Source of the DNA: Candidatus Symbiothrix sp.
GTDB taxonomy: Bacteria > Bacteroidota > Bacteroidia > Bacteroidales > Azobacteroidaceae
DNA length: 16,492 nt
Reading direction: 5' to 3'
Assembly: GCA_031270525.1 (NCBI GenBank)
Contig: JAISXN010000128.1
Coordinates: 1-16,492, forward strand
A program made the translations under genes and the position numbers. The notes below the pieces were generated by a model. That model was not told the origin of the DNA. It saw only the letters and a list, made by a program, of their open reading frames with translations, and did no database searches. Position 1 is the stretch's first letter, and each line of letters opens with the position of its first letter. Shown piece after piece: positions 1 through 8,156 of the stretch.

Positions 1-142
1 TATTGCCAACCACATTGTAGCCAAAGGCATAGAACGCCGGCTGAAACAGTTCTATCCCGAAATGAATTTGCTATACCTTGATATTGACGGCGGAATGGCG
101 GAAGTGAATCTTCATAACCGGCTGCATTTTTTGATAAGGTGA
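1..142 (+). CDS. C-terminal fragment of a larger protein, possibly acyl-CoA dehydratase activase-related
   Basis: An open frame runs in from the left edge (first complete codon at base 2) and stops with TGA at 140-142, giving the last 46 residues of a protein. The end of the peptide reads MNLLYLDIDGG then AEVNLHNRLHFLIR. From memory this resembles the C-terminus of the very long 2-hydroxyacyl-CoA dehydratase activase-related proteins of Bacteroidales (BadF/HgdC ATPase plus DUF2229 type), but the fragment holds no catalytic motif and the assignment is tentative. The gene is convergent with menA, with only 6 bases between the two stop codons and no obvious terminator. Confidence 0.5.
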   Translation, partial: IANHIVAKGIERRLKQFYPEMNLLYLDIDGGMAEVNLHNRLHFLIR

Positions 143-148
143 GGGAAT

Positions 149-1036
149 CTAACTGATAAGAAATCCAAAAAAAAGCAATACCCCAAAAACCAACACATTC
201 CTCGCCGTTTTTTCCAACACGCCAACCAATTGCTTCCCGCTACCGATCCGAACCATTTCCCGCCAGGTCCCAACATGCAAAAACAGATATACAAACGGCA
301 AAACAGCCGCCCATACCGCATTGTCGAACAGAAAATACTGGCAACAAATCACTGCAACGATTCCATTAAACAAATAAAACAAGCGTCCGAATTTTTCGCC
401 GAACAGAACAATGGTTGTTTTCTTTCCTGATTTCGCATCCGAATCCCTGTCACGGTAATTATTTGCCACCAAAATATTGATAATAACCAAGCCGACGGCT
501 ATACCGCAAATCGTAACCGGTAAATCCCAGTGCAAAGCTTGCACATAATAGGTAAATCCCACCGGAATAATCCCGAAGAAAAAGAATACGCATACGTCTC
601 CCCAACCGTGATAGGCCAAAGGATAAGGTCCGCCGGAATAAGCCAAAGCGAATAAAGCGACTGCAATACCCACAAAAATCAACCACCATTCTCCATAATA
701 CAGAAGCCGCAAACCGAGAAATAAATCTACAATAAGCAGTCCGGCAGTCGCATAAAGCATGGTTTTGGGAGCAATCCAACCTTCGGAAACAGCCCGTTGC
801 GGTCCTAAACGTTCTTCATTGTCCGTACCTTTTTTATAATCAAAATAATCGTTGGCAAAATTGGAAACAATCTGAGCTATCAAAGCGAAAAACAAACAGA
901 TAACGACCGGCTTCCAGTAAAAATAACCATTGTGAAAAGCCAAGGCAGCAGCGACAATCACAGGAGTCGCCGCTGCCGTCAAAGTTTTAGGACGGGCTGC
1001 TAATAACCAAGCTTGCAATGAATGTTTTTTTACCAT
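149..1036 (-). CDS. menA: 1,4-dihydroxy-2-naphthoate polyprenyltransferase (MenA)
   Basis: This 295-residue integral membrane protein of the UbiA prenyltransferase superfamily attaches the polyprenyl tail to 1,4-dihydroxy-2-naphthoate, giving demethylmenaquinone in the inner membrane. Both Asp-rich motifs that bind Mg-diphosphate are visible: NDYFDYKKGTD at about residues 62-72 and a second one with D196, D198 and D200 followed by GKKT. Between and after them are about eight hydrophobic segments. An N-terminal ARPKTL (about 14-19) is typical of MenA. The ATG at 1036 lies 21 bases after the korB stop, so it is probably the last gene of a korA-korB-menA operon. Length and motifs fit a complete enzyme. 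Protoheme or other UbiA members are less likely because of the NDYFDYKKG motif. Confidence 0.93.
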   Translation of the reverse strand: MVKKHSLQAWLLAARPKTLTAAATPVIVAAALAFHNGYFYWKPVVICLFFALIAQIVSNFANDYFDYKKGTDNEERLGPQRAVSEGWIAPKTMLYATAGLLIVDLFLGLRLLYYGEWWLIFVGIAVALFALAYSGGPYPLAYHGWGDVCVFFFFGIIPVGFTYYVQALHWDLPVTICGIAVGLVIINILVANNYRDRDSDAKSGKKTTIVLFGEKFGRLFYLFNGIVAVICCQYFLFDNAVWAAVLPFVYLFLHVGTWREMVRIGSGKQLVGVLEKTARNVLVFGVLLFFGFLIS

Positions 1037-1057
1037 TCCGTAATGAGTAAAATAAGG

Positions 1058-2068
1058 TTATTTCACTTCCCAAACATCCCCCGACATCAGAAATTCCCGT
1101 AAAGTACGAGCTGGTTTTTTAGCTCTTACCGATTCGATTTGGGCTTCAATTTCAGCATCATAAGTAGGAGCTTCCACGTCGCGGATAACGCCTAATGCAA
1201 CCGGCAGTTCGGTTCCGTCCATAAGCGCCAGTTTCAGGTGAAGCGTCGGGTCGACGGTTTTTGCATCATGTACCAGCACATCGTCGAGCGTATAACCGTC
1301 TTCGCCGATGACAACCGCTTTCAGGTTAAACCCGTCCCGAACAATTCCTTTGCTGTTGTCTTTCCCGAAAATCATTTTCTCCCCGTGGTGCAGGAAAATC
1401 GTTCTGTCGGGGCGGGTTTCGCGTGCGGTAATCTTATCGTTGATACCGTCGTTGAAAATTATGCAGTTCAGAATCACTTCGATAACCGAAGTTCCTCTAT
1501 GCTTAGCCGCCTGAACCAAAATTCCGGGAGCGTTTTTAACATCCGTATCAATGATGCGGGCAAAAAACCTTCCGCGAGCGCCGAGCGTTAATTCCGCCGG
1601 ACGGAAAGGGTCTTCTACCGTTCCGAAAGGCGAGGATTTCGAAATAAATCCACGGTCGGAAGTCGGAGAATATTGTCCTTTGGTCAAACCGTAAATCTTA
1701 TTGTTCATCAACAAGATATTGACGTCTATATTTCGCCGGACGGCATGAATGAAGTGATTGCCGCCGATAGCCAGACTGTCTCCGTCGCCGGTTGCTAACC
1801 AAACGGACAATTTCGGATTGGCAACTTTAACGCCTGTTGCAATGGCAGCGCCACGTCCGTGAATGGTATGAAAACCGTAGGTATTCATATAGTACGGTAA
1901 GCGGGAAGAACATCCGATTCCGGAAATAACTGCCGTATTGTGAGGTGCAACGCCTAATTCGGACATCGCTTTGTGCAAACTGTTTAATACCCCATAATCG
2001 CCGCAACCCGGACACCAACGTACCAATTGTGCGCTTTTAAAATCTTTAGGCTGATATATCTGTTCCAT
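1058..2068 (-). CDS. korB: 2-oxoacid:ferredoxin oxidoreductase, beta subunit (2-oxoglutarate type)
   Basis: A 336-residue subunit that binds thiamine diphosphate and one [4Fe-4S] cluster and, with the alpha/gamma partner encoded just upstream, oxidises a 2-oxoacid (probably 2-oxoglutarate) and CoA to acyl-CoA and CO2 while reducing ferredoxin. The sequence shows the CPGCG motif (C19, C22) and further cysteines C53 and C202, the usual four cluster ligands of two-subunit KorB proteins. The TPP motif starts with GDGD at 94-97 and ends with NNKIYG at 122-127. The substrate cannot be read with certainty, because valerate- or indolepyruvate-type paralogues share these motifs. The ATG at 2068 follows the korA stop by 17 bases, inside a 7-base tandem repeat array. 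Confidence 0.92.
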   Translation of the reverse strand: MEQIYQPKDFKSAQLVRWCPGCGDYGVLNSLHKAMSELGVAPHNTAVISGIGCSSRLPYYMNTYGFHTIHGRGAAIATGVKVANPKLSVWLATGDGDSLAIGGNHFIHAVRRNIDVNILLMNNKIYGLTKGQYSPTSDRGFISKSSPFGTVEDPFRPAELTLGARGRFFARIIDTDVKNAPGILVQAAKHRGTSVIEVILNCIIFNDGINDKITARETRPDRTIFLHHGEKMIFGKDNSKGIVRDGFNLKAVVIGEDGYTLDDVLVHDAKTVDPTLHLKLALMDGTELPVALGVIRDVEAPTYDAEIEAQIESVRAKKPARTLREFLMSGDVWEVK

Positions 2069-2070
2069 AC

Positions 2071-2101
2071 ATTAATCATTAACCATTAATCATTAATCAT
2101 T
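2071..2101. repeat. 7-base tandem repeat (about 4.5 copies) between korA and korB
   Basis: On the + strand the unit ATTAATC is repeated four and a half times with one variant copy (ATTAACC). The array covers the end of korA, supplying its final codons and TAA stop, and ends two bases before the korB ATG. Its length and phase are like those of the ATTCTCA array at 8921-8952. Confidence 0.85.
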
Positions 2102-3936
2102 ATTCTAATTATTTCTTCCGTTAATCGAGCAACGATAAACGGTTGTCCTTTGACGCGATTGAATTGGTAAGGATTGAATCCGTCGATTTTCGACCGAAGG
2201 TAACCGGCGAATTGTCCCAAGTTTTGCTCGATGACCATCACCTTTTTATATCTCTTCAAAATCTCTTCCGTATTTTTGGGCAAGGGATTGATGAAACGGA
2301 AGTGCGCGAATGCCACTTTTTTACCCGTTTTCCGGATTTCTTCCACCGCTTCGTATAAATGTCCGAAAGTTCCGCCCCAGCCTACAACCAGCGTATCGGC
2401 ATCTTCGTCGCCCAACACTTCCTGTAAAGGAATATAATCGGCAATCTTATTAATTTTCGATTGTCGCAAACCCGCCATTATTTGGTGATTATCGGGATCG
2501 GTACTGATAGCGCCGGTCTTATTGTCCTTTTCCAATCCGCCGATGCGATGCATAAAACCTTCTGTTCCAGGTATCGCCCAATAGCGGACGTCATTTTCGG
2601 GATTACGCAAATAAGGCATCCAACCTTCCCTTTGTTCGGGATTTACATAAGGCGGTTTGATTTCGGGATATTCTTCCAAATCGGGAATACGCCAGGCCGA
2701 AGAACCGTTGGCAATGTAACCGTCGGTCAGTAAAATAACAGGAGTCAAGTGTTCCAAAGCAATTTTGGAAGCCATGAAAGCCGAATCAAAACAGTCGGTC
2801 GGGGAACTTGCAGCGATGACAACTGCGGGACTTTCGCCGTTTCTTCCGTACAAAGCTTGCATTAAATCGGTCTGTTCGCTTTTGGTCGGCATCCCGGTCG
2901 AAGGGCCTGCACGTTGTACGTCAATCACAACCAACGGAATTTCGGCCATTACCGCCAAACCGATGGCTTCGCTTTTCAAAGCCAAGCCGGGACCGGAAGT
3001 ATTTGTTACCGCCAAACTTCCTGCGAAAGAAGCTCCGATTGCCGTACAGATTCCCGCAATTTCGTCCTCCGTTTGCATTACTTTAATGCCCAATTCTTTG
3101 CGGGCTGTCAGTTCCTGCATAATATCCGTTGCCGGGGTAATCGGGTAAGAACCCAAAAACAAAGGCAAGCCGGCTTTTTCGGAAGCAGCAATTAAACCGT
3201 AAGCCGTTGCTTTATTTCCATTTACGTCGGTGTAAAAACCCTTCTTGTGAGAGGTAGTTTCGATGCGATAGGTAGAAACGCTCGCATGAATATTGTGTCC
3301 GTAGTTGAAACCTGCCTGCAAGACTAATAAGTTGGCTTGCAAAACGTCGGGTTTCTTTTTGAATTTTTCGGACAAGAGTTTTTCGACAATTTGTAAAGGC
3401 CTGTTAAACAACCAACAAACCAAACCCAAAGCAAAAATATTCCGGCTGCGAAGCGCTTGCTTATTGTCGGCAATCCCTTCCAGGCTTTCTTTACAAAGTT
3501 GGGCGACAGGAGCTGCAACTACTTGTAAAGAGGTTAAACCCAATTCTTTAAACGGATCGTTTGTTTTGAACAGCGCCTTTTCCAAATCATCAGTTTGGAA
3601 AGAATCCGTATCAATAATCACTACCGTATCCGGTTTAAGGAACTGTGCATTCACTTTCAATGCGGCCGGATTCATCGCAACCAAAACATCCGCTTTATCG
3701 CCCGGAGTATAAACTTTTTTTGCGCCCACTTGCATCTGAAATCCCGAAACACCGCCTAACGTTCCGTGCGGTGCGCGAATTTCAGCCGGGAAATCGGGAA
3801 ATGTGATAATATCATTGCCCAATTCGGCAGAAAGGTTAGAGAAAAGTGTGCCTGCAAGTTGCATTCCGTCGCCGGAATCGCCGGAAAACCGGACTACAAC
3901 ACTTTCCAATTCTTTCACTTGTATTCCTTCATTCAT
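2086..3936 (-). CDS. korA: 2-oxoacid:ferredoxin oxidoreductase, fused gamma/alpha subunit (2-oxoglutarate type)
   Basis: A 616-residue partner of KorB. Residues 1 to about 190 form the gamma domain, with GDSGDGM at 19-25 and TFPDFPAEIRAPHG at 45-58. The alpha domain follows from about 245, with the substrate/TPP-side motif SYPITPAT at 263-270 and later RAGPSTGMPTKSEQ. The C-terminal domain completes the fold. The gamma-alpha fusion is the form usual for Kor-type enzymes in Bacteroidota. The frame is open further upstream to a TTG at 3951, but the ATG at 3936 gives the expected N-terminus and is preferred. The last codons (MIND and stop) are made from the 7-base repeat array. A TAccTTTG promoter lies 37 bases upstream, so korA is probably the first gene of the operon korA-korB-menA, supplying reduced ferredoxin and acyl-CoA in anaerobic metabolism. 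Confidence 0.92.
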   Translation of the reverse strand: MNEGIQVKELESVVVRFSGDSGDGMQLAGTLFSNLSAELGNDIITFPDFPAEIRAPHGTLGGVSGFQMQVGAKKVYTPGDKADVLVAMNPAALKVNAQFLKPDTVVIIDTDSFQTDDLEKALFKTNDPFKELGLTSLQVVAAPVAQLCKESLEGIADNKQALRSRNIFALGLVCWLFNRPLQIVEKLLSEKFKKKPDVLQANLLVLQAGFNYGHNIHASVSTYRIETTSHKKGFYTDVNGNKATAYGLIAASEKAGLPLFLGSYPITPATDIMQELTARKELGIKVMQTEDEIAGICTAIGASFAGSLAVTNTSGPGLALKSEAIGLAVMAEIPLVVIDVQRAGPSTGMPTKSEQTDLMQALYGRNGESPAVVIAASSPTDCFDSAFMASKIALEHLTPVILLTDGYIANGSSAWRIPDLEEYPEIKPPYVNPEQREGWMPYLRNPENDVRYWAIPGTEGFMHRIGGLEKDNKTGAISTDPDNHQIMAGLRQSKINKIADYIPLQEVLGDEDADTLVVGWGGTFGHLYEAVEEIRKTGKKVAFAHFRFINPLPKNTEEILKRYKKVMVIEQNLGQFAGYLRSKIDGFNPYQFNRVKGQPFIVARLTEEIIRIMIND

Positions 3937-3973
3937 ATTATAACCTACCAATAAATTTTAATAAATTTGCCCG

Positions 3974-4007
3974 CAAAGGTACAAAATTTCCGGATATTAA
4001 AAACAAA
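3974..4007 (-). promoter_or_regulatory. Bacteroidota-type promoter for korA-korB-menA
   Basis: Read on the minus strand there is a perfect -7 element TACCTTTG (3974-3981) matching the TAnnTTTG consensus of the Bacteroidota primary sigma factor, and a TTTG at 4004-4007 about 22 bases further upstream that can serve as the -33 element. It lies 37 bases before the korA ATG. Confidence 0.6.
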
Positions 4008-4048
4008 CTTTTTGATTGCGGTTAAATCTTTTTTTTTGGTAAGTTTTC

Positions 4049-4552
4049 TTAATAAGCAGCTTCCAATTCCAACAAAAATTTCTTACGCCAAAGTCCGCCG
4101 CCGTAACCCGTCAGCAGTCCGTTTGAACCAATTACGCGGTGGCAAGGAACAACAATGGAAATCGGATTCGCTCCGTTGGCGTTGGCAACCGCGCGGACGG
4201 CTTTCGACATTCCGATAGCAACGGATTGCTCTTTGTAAGAATGAGTCGAACCGTATGGAATTTCCATCAAAGCCGCCCAAACTTTCTTCTGAAACGGAGT
4301 TCCTTGTATGAACAGTTTCACGGTGAATTGTTTTCGTTTTCCTTCGAAATATTCTTTTAATTGAACTTCCAATTCGTCGATATGCAAATTGTCGTTTTGC
4401 GTAATCATGGCATTCAACGTTTTGGCGAAGGATTCCAACCGCTTGCCGGCAGTTGGTTTGTCGGCGAAATCCAGCCAACAGATTCCGTCTGCTGTAGCAG
4501 CTACATTCAAGAGACCGACGGGGGAGTCAATTTTCTTTAAATCGATTTGCAT
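4049..4552 (-). CDS. ogt: Methylated-DNA--protein-cysteine S-methyltransferase
   Basis: A 167-residue suicide repair protein that transfers the alkyl group from O6-alkylguanine (and O4-alkylthymine) in DNA to its own cysteine. The active-site motif PCHRVI is at 136-141 with acceptor C137. The preceding helix-turn-helix/Arg-finger region (KAVRAVANANGANP, about 117-130) and the following LTGYGGGLWRKKFLL are typical of the family. The N-terminal RNase H-like domain covers about 1-80. There is no Ada-type AraC domain, so it is the short Ogt/MGMT form. It sits 45 bases after the AAA-ATPase gene on the same strand, and no TAnnTTTG box is seen in that gap, so it may be transcribed by read-through. 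The korA promoter follows downstream. Confidence 0.94.
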   Translation of the reverse strand: MQIDLKKIDSPVGLLNVAATADGICWLDFADKPTAGKRLESFAKTLNAMITQNDNLHIDELEVQLKEYFEGKRKQFTVKLFIQGTPFQKKVWAALMEIPYGSTHSYKEQSVAIGMSKAVRAVANANGANPISIVVPCHRVIGSNGLLTGYGGGLWRKKFLLELEAAY

Positions 4553-4597
4553 ATACTGTTATATTTATTTTGATTTGTCGCTACGTCATTGTGTTTG

Positions 4598-6163
4598 TTA
4601 TTTTACAACCTTCATCCTGCACCCGATTTCCTTCTCTGCAAAAACGACTGCCAGCAGCGATACTTTCGGCTCATTCATAAAACGTTCGCAGTAGCGTTTT
4701 TCTTCTATTTGCCGGATGGCTTTAGTCAATAATGTAGATATCCTGCCCTTTTTTACCTGACATTTTACTTCGGCTACTATCGTATGACCGGAGAATTTCC
4801 ATACGGCGTCAATACTTCCGATATTGGAAGTTACTTCCCCTGTAATATCGAAACCCAACAGTTTGAGCCACAAAAGCATCAACGAATGGTAATAGGCTTC
4901 CCGCCCGATGTGCAGCGGATAAGGAATGTAGGCCAGCATTTCCCGCAGGCTTTGCTCCAAACCGGCGGCGTTGCCGACAAGCAGTTGCTGTTGCATCCGT
5001 TGCCTCAATTCCTGAGCGCTTTCCAAGGGATAGTAGCTGTACGCGCTTAACAAATGTTTTAAAAGCGATTCTTTAACTTCATTGTTGGGAATACCTAATA
5101 TATATTGAGGGGGAGCCGAACGAAAGTCCTTATCTTTAACCGTCAGGTAACCGGTTTGAAATAATAAGGGAATTTCACTTATCCTAACCGGATTAAAACT
5201 TTCAAAAATACTTGAGTCGGTAATAACCGGCTCTAATATGGGTTTCAGTTGATTCCGCTTCATCAGCGTTTCTATCAAAAAAGTAGGCGTGCCGGTACGG
5301 AACCAGTAATTGTCGAATTGCCTTTTATCGAAAAACAACAAGGTGGAAAAAGGATTGTAAACCGGCGTCCGTCCGTCCCATGAATAACCATTGTACCAGA
5401 AGCGGATGTCATCCAGCAACTTCTCTTTATCCGTATTCATGTATTGGGCGACGTCGTCTATGTATTCCACAAAATTGGTTTCCAGTTCCCGCTGCGTATA
5501 GCCGCACATTGATGCGTAGCGTTCGTCTAATGTAATATCATTCAGGTTATTCAGGCCGGAAAAGATGGAAACACCGGCAAATTTGGAAACGCCCGTCAGG
5601 AAGATAAAACGTAGATGTTCGTCCGCCGCCTTGAGTCTTTGATAAAAATCATGAAGTATCCTTTTATTTTCCTCCATGACTTCCGGAGCAGACAGGTTAT
5701 CAATAATCGGTTTATCGTATTCATCAATCAAAACGACGACCTGTTTTCCGGTAGATACATGTAACTTTTCTATCAATTCCGAAAACTTGTCGGAAAGAGG
5801 CGCTTCCGTTAACGACACACCATATTCTTTGGCTACCGCTTCGACAAATTTTGTCAGGGATAAATTTAATATTTCCGCGGATTTGTTTGAACGTCCCCCG
5901 AAATCCAGCCGGATAACCGGATGCTGCTGCGTCCAATCCCAATGGTCATAGATATACAGCCCCTCAAACAATGGTTTATTTCCTTTGAAAATTTCTTCCA
6001 GCGTACTTACCAGCAATGATTTGCCGAAGCGACGCGGACGGGAAAGGAAAAACGGCTTACCGGAAGTGATCATTCGATGAATATCTTCGGTTTTGTCGAT
6101 ATACAAATAACCTTTGGTACGCAATTCGCTGAATGTTTGTATGCCTATGGGTAACTTTTTCAT
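4598..6163 (-). CDS. AAA-ATPase-like / PD-(D/E)XK nuclease-fold protein
   Basis: A 521-residue protein with the two-domain build common in Bacteroidota (AAA-ATPase_like plus PDDEXK_9 type). The N-terminal ATPase begins with the family's usual KKLPIGIQTF and GYLYIDKT (about 18-25). Its Walker A variant is RPRRFGKSLL at 42-51 and its Walker B is VVVLIDEYDKPI (142-153). At the C-terminus a nuclease-like core shows D452, E465 and K467 (AEVKC), with Q485 and Y491 after it. These residues suggest an intact fold, but the biological role of the family is not established. A TTG at 6211 and an ATG at 6172 are also in frame. I prefer the ATG at 6163 because it matches the family N-terminus and leaves room for a leader after the promoter box at 6181-6188. 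The gene is divergent from speA. Confidence 0.85.
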   Translation of the reverse strand: MKKLPIGIQTFSELRTKGYLYIDKTEDIHRMITSGKPFFLSRPRRFGKSLLVSTLEEIFKGNKPLFEGLYIYDHWDWTQQHPVIRLDFGGRSNKSAEILNLSLTKFVEAVAKEYGVSLTEAPLSDKFSELIEKLHVSTGKQVVVLIDEYDKPIIDNLSAPEVMEENKRILHDFYQRLKAADEHLRFIFLTGVSKFAGVSIFSGLNNLNDITLDERYASMCGYTQRELETNFVEYIDDVAQYMNTDKEKLLDDIRFWYNGYSWDGRTPVYNPFSTLLFFDKRQFDNYWFRTGTPTFLIETLMKRNQLKPILEPVITDSSIFESFNPVRISEIPLLFQTGYLTVKDKDFRSAPPQYILGIPNNEVKESLLKHLLSAYSYYPLESAQELRQRMQQQLLVGNAAGLEQSLREMLAYIPYPLHIGREAYYHSLMLLWLKLLGFDITGEVTSNIGSIDAVWKFSGHTIVAEVKCQVKKGRISTLLTKAIRQIEEKRYCERFMNEPKVSLLAVVFAEKEIGCRMKVVK

Positions 6164-6180
6164 GAGTTGCATGTTTTTTG

Positions 6181-6188
6181 CAAAATTA
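6181..6188 (-). promoter_or_regulatory. Likely -7 promoter element for the AAA-ATPase gene
   Basis: On the minus strand the bases read TAATTTTG, a perfect TAnnTTTG. The box lies 17 bases upstream of the ATG at 6163, and the alternative ATG at 6172 would be almost leaderless, which supports the downstream start. No convincing -33 TTTG is visible. Confidence 0.5.
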
Positions 6189-6221
6189 CATGAAAATCTT
6201 ACGATTTCCAATTATTTTTCG

Positions 6222-6229
6222 TAATTTCG
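6222..6229 (+). promoter_or_regulatory. Possible -7 promoter element for speA
   Basis: The bases TAATTTCG are one mismatch from TAnnTTTG and sit 33 bases before the speA ATG in the 99-base divergent gap. No clear -33 element accompanies it, so this is a weak call. Confidence 0.3.
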
Positions 6230-6262
6230 CGCCTGATTTACAATTTTTTAAAATTTTACAAC

Positions 6263-8155
6263 ATGAGAAAATGGCGGGTGGAAGATTCGGCCGAATTATA
6301 CAACATTCACGGTTGGGGTTTGGATTATTTTTCCATTAACGAGAAAGGACATATTACGGTTACTCCCAAAAAGGGAAGCGCACAAGTCGATCTGAAAGAA
6401 TTGATGGACGAATTGGTACTCAGGGATGTAGAGGCGCCTGTTTTATTACGTTTTTCGGATATCCTGGATAATCGTATCGAAAAAATTTCCAATTGTTTTA
6501 AAGTTGCTGCGGAAGAATACGATTACAAATCACAGAATTTTATTATCTATCCGATAAAAGTTAATCAGATGCGTCAGGTGGTGGAAGAAATTGTAAGCCA
6601 TGGAAAAAAATTCAACATCGGACTGGAAGCCGGCTCAAAACCGGAATTACACGCTATATTGGCGATTAATACGAGTCCCGATTCTCTGATTATTTGTAAC
6701 GGCTATAAGGACGAGGATTATATTCAACTGGCGCTTCTGGCTCAGAAAATGGGCAAAAGGATTTTTATCGTTGTGGAAAAATTAAACGAGCTGATACTTA
6801 TCGCCGAATTAGCCAAAAAATTGAAAATCCGTCCCAACATCGGAATCCGTATCAAACTGGCAAGCGCGGGAAGCGGAAAATGGGAAGAATCGGGCGGCGA
6901 CGTCAGCAAATTCGGACTTTCGTCGAGTGAGCTTTTAGATGCACTTGATTTTCTCGAAAAAAACAAAATGGAAGATTGCCTGAAGCTGATTCATTTCCAT
7001 ATCGGTAGTCAGGTAACTAAAATCCGCCGCATCAAAAACGCTTTGCGCGAGGCTTCACAGTTTTACGTGCAATTGCGTCTTTTGGGTTATTCCGTCGATT
7101 TTGTGGATATTGGCGGAGGTTTAGGCGTAGATTATGACGGTACGCGCTCGTCGGGAAGCGAAAGCAGCATGAATTATTCGATTCAGGAATATGTCAACGA
7201 CTCCATTTCTACTTTGGTGGATGTTTGCATTAAAAATAACATTCCGCAGCCGAATATCATCACCGAATCGGGGCGCTCATTGACCGCTCATCATTCCGTG
7301 CTGGTATTTCAGGTTTTGGAAACCACGACTTTACCGGAATGGAGCGAAAACGAAGAATTACCGGAAGATGCGCACGAATTGGTAAAAGAACTTTACAAAT
7401 TGTGGGACGAAATGAACCAGCCCCGCCTGATTGAAACCTGGCACGACGCCCAACAAATCCGGGAAGAATCGCTCGACTTGTTCAGTCTGGGCATGTTGGA
7501 TTTGATTACCCGCGCTCAGGTCGAAAAACTTTACTGGTCTATTGCCCGCGAAGTTCAACAGATGGCGATGAACATGAAACATGCACCCGAAGAACTCCGG
7601 AAAATTTCCAAAATGTTGCCCGACAAATATTTTTGTAATTTTTCCTTGTTCCAATCCCTGCCCGATTCATGGGCGATTGACCAGATTTTCCCGATTGTCC
7701 CGATTTCCAGGTTGGACGAAAAACCTGGACGTACAGCGACTTTACAGGATATTACCTGCGATTCGGACGGTAAAATCGACAATTTCATCAATATGATGAA
7801 TTATACTTATCACCTGCCGGTACATGCTTTGAACAAGAAAGAACCGTATTATATCGGCGTATTTCTGGTGGGCGCTTATCAGGAAATATTGGGCGATTTG
7901 CATAATTTGTTCGGCGATACGAACGCCGTACATATTTCCGTGAATAAAGACAATTATCAGATAGAGCAAGTGATTGACGGAGAAACGATTGCCGATGTAT
8001 TGGAATATGTGGAATACAGTCCGAAAAAAATGGTTCGCAATGTCGAATCCTGGGTAACGTCTTCTCTGAAAGAAGGTAAGATTTCTTTGGAGGAGGGGCG
8101 GGAATTTCTTTCTAATTACCGGTCGGGGCTTTATGGTTATACTTATTTGGAGTAA
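6263..8155 (+). CDS. speA: Biosynthetic arginine decarboxylase
   Basis: A 630-residue PLP-dependent enzyme of fold type III (alanine-racemase-like) that converts arginine to agmatine and CO2, the first step of the agmatine route to putrescine and spermidine. The PLP lysine is K99 in IIYPIKVNQ. The barrel motif HFHIGSQ is at 244-250, and the phosphate-binding GGGLGVDYDG at 284-293. Near the C-terminus are CDSDGK and GAYQEILGDLHNLFGDTN, both conserved in long biosynthetic SpeA. The length of about 630 residues matches the family. The stop codon is followed after one base by the ATG of the exonuclease gene, so the two are almost certainly co-transcribed. It is the first gene of the + strand run speA, exonuclease III, histidine kinase. 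Confidence 0.96.
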   Translation: MRKWRVEDSAELYNIHGWGLDYFSINEKGHITVTPKKGSAQVDLKELMDELVLRDVEAPVLLRFSDILDNRIEKISNCFKVAAEEYDYKSQNFIIYPIKVNQMRQVVEEIVSHGKKFNIGLEAGSKPELHAILAINTSPDSLIICNGYKDEDYIQLALLAQKMGKRIFIVVEKLNELILIAELAKKLKIRPNIGIRIKLASAGSGKWEESGGDVSKFGLSSSELLDALDFLEKNKMEDCLKLIHFHIGSQVTKIRRIKNALREASQFYVQLRLLGYSVDFVDIGGGLGVDYDGTRSSGSESSMNYSIQEYVNDSISTLVDVCIKNNIPQPNIITESGRSLTAHHSVLVFQVLETTTLPEWSENEELPEDAHELVKELYKLWDEMNQPRLIETWHDAQQIREESLDLFSLGMLDLITRAQVEKLYWSIAREVQQMAMNMKHAPEELRKISKMLPDKYFCNFSLFQSLPDSWAIDQIFPIVPISRLDEKPGRTATLQDITCDSDGKIDNFINMMNYTYHLPVHALNKKEPYYIGVFLVGAYQEILGDLHNLFGDTNAVHISVNKDNYQIEQVIDGETIADVLEYVEYSPKKMVRNVESWVTSSLKEGKISLEEGREFLSNYRSGLYGYTYLE

Positions 8156-8156
8156 A

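Noticed and set aside
2071..2101. Tandem array as a CRISPR array
   Set aside because: The unit is 7 bases with no spacers and no cas genes are in the window, so it is a simple tandem repeat.
2765..3148. Open frame of 127 codons on the + strand inside korA
   Set aside because: It lies fully opposite a well-conserved oxidoreductase gene, shows no family resemblance, and several such antisense frames occur there because of the codon use of korA.
3937..3951. TTG start for korA, five codons upstream
   Set aside because: An ATG at 3936 follows in frame and gives the usual N-terminus. The same reasoning rejects TTG starts at 6211, 12963 and 14142.
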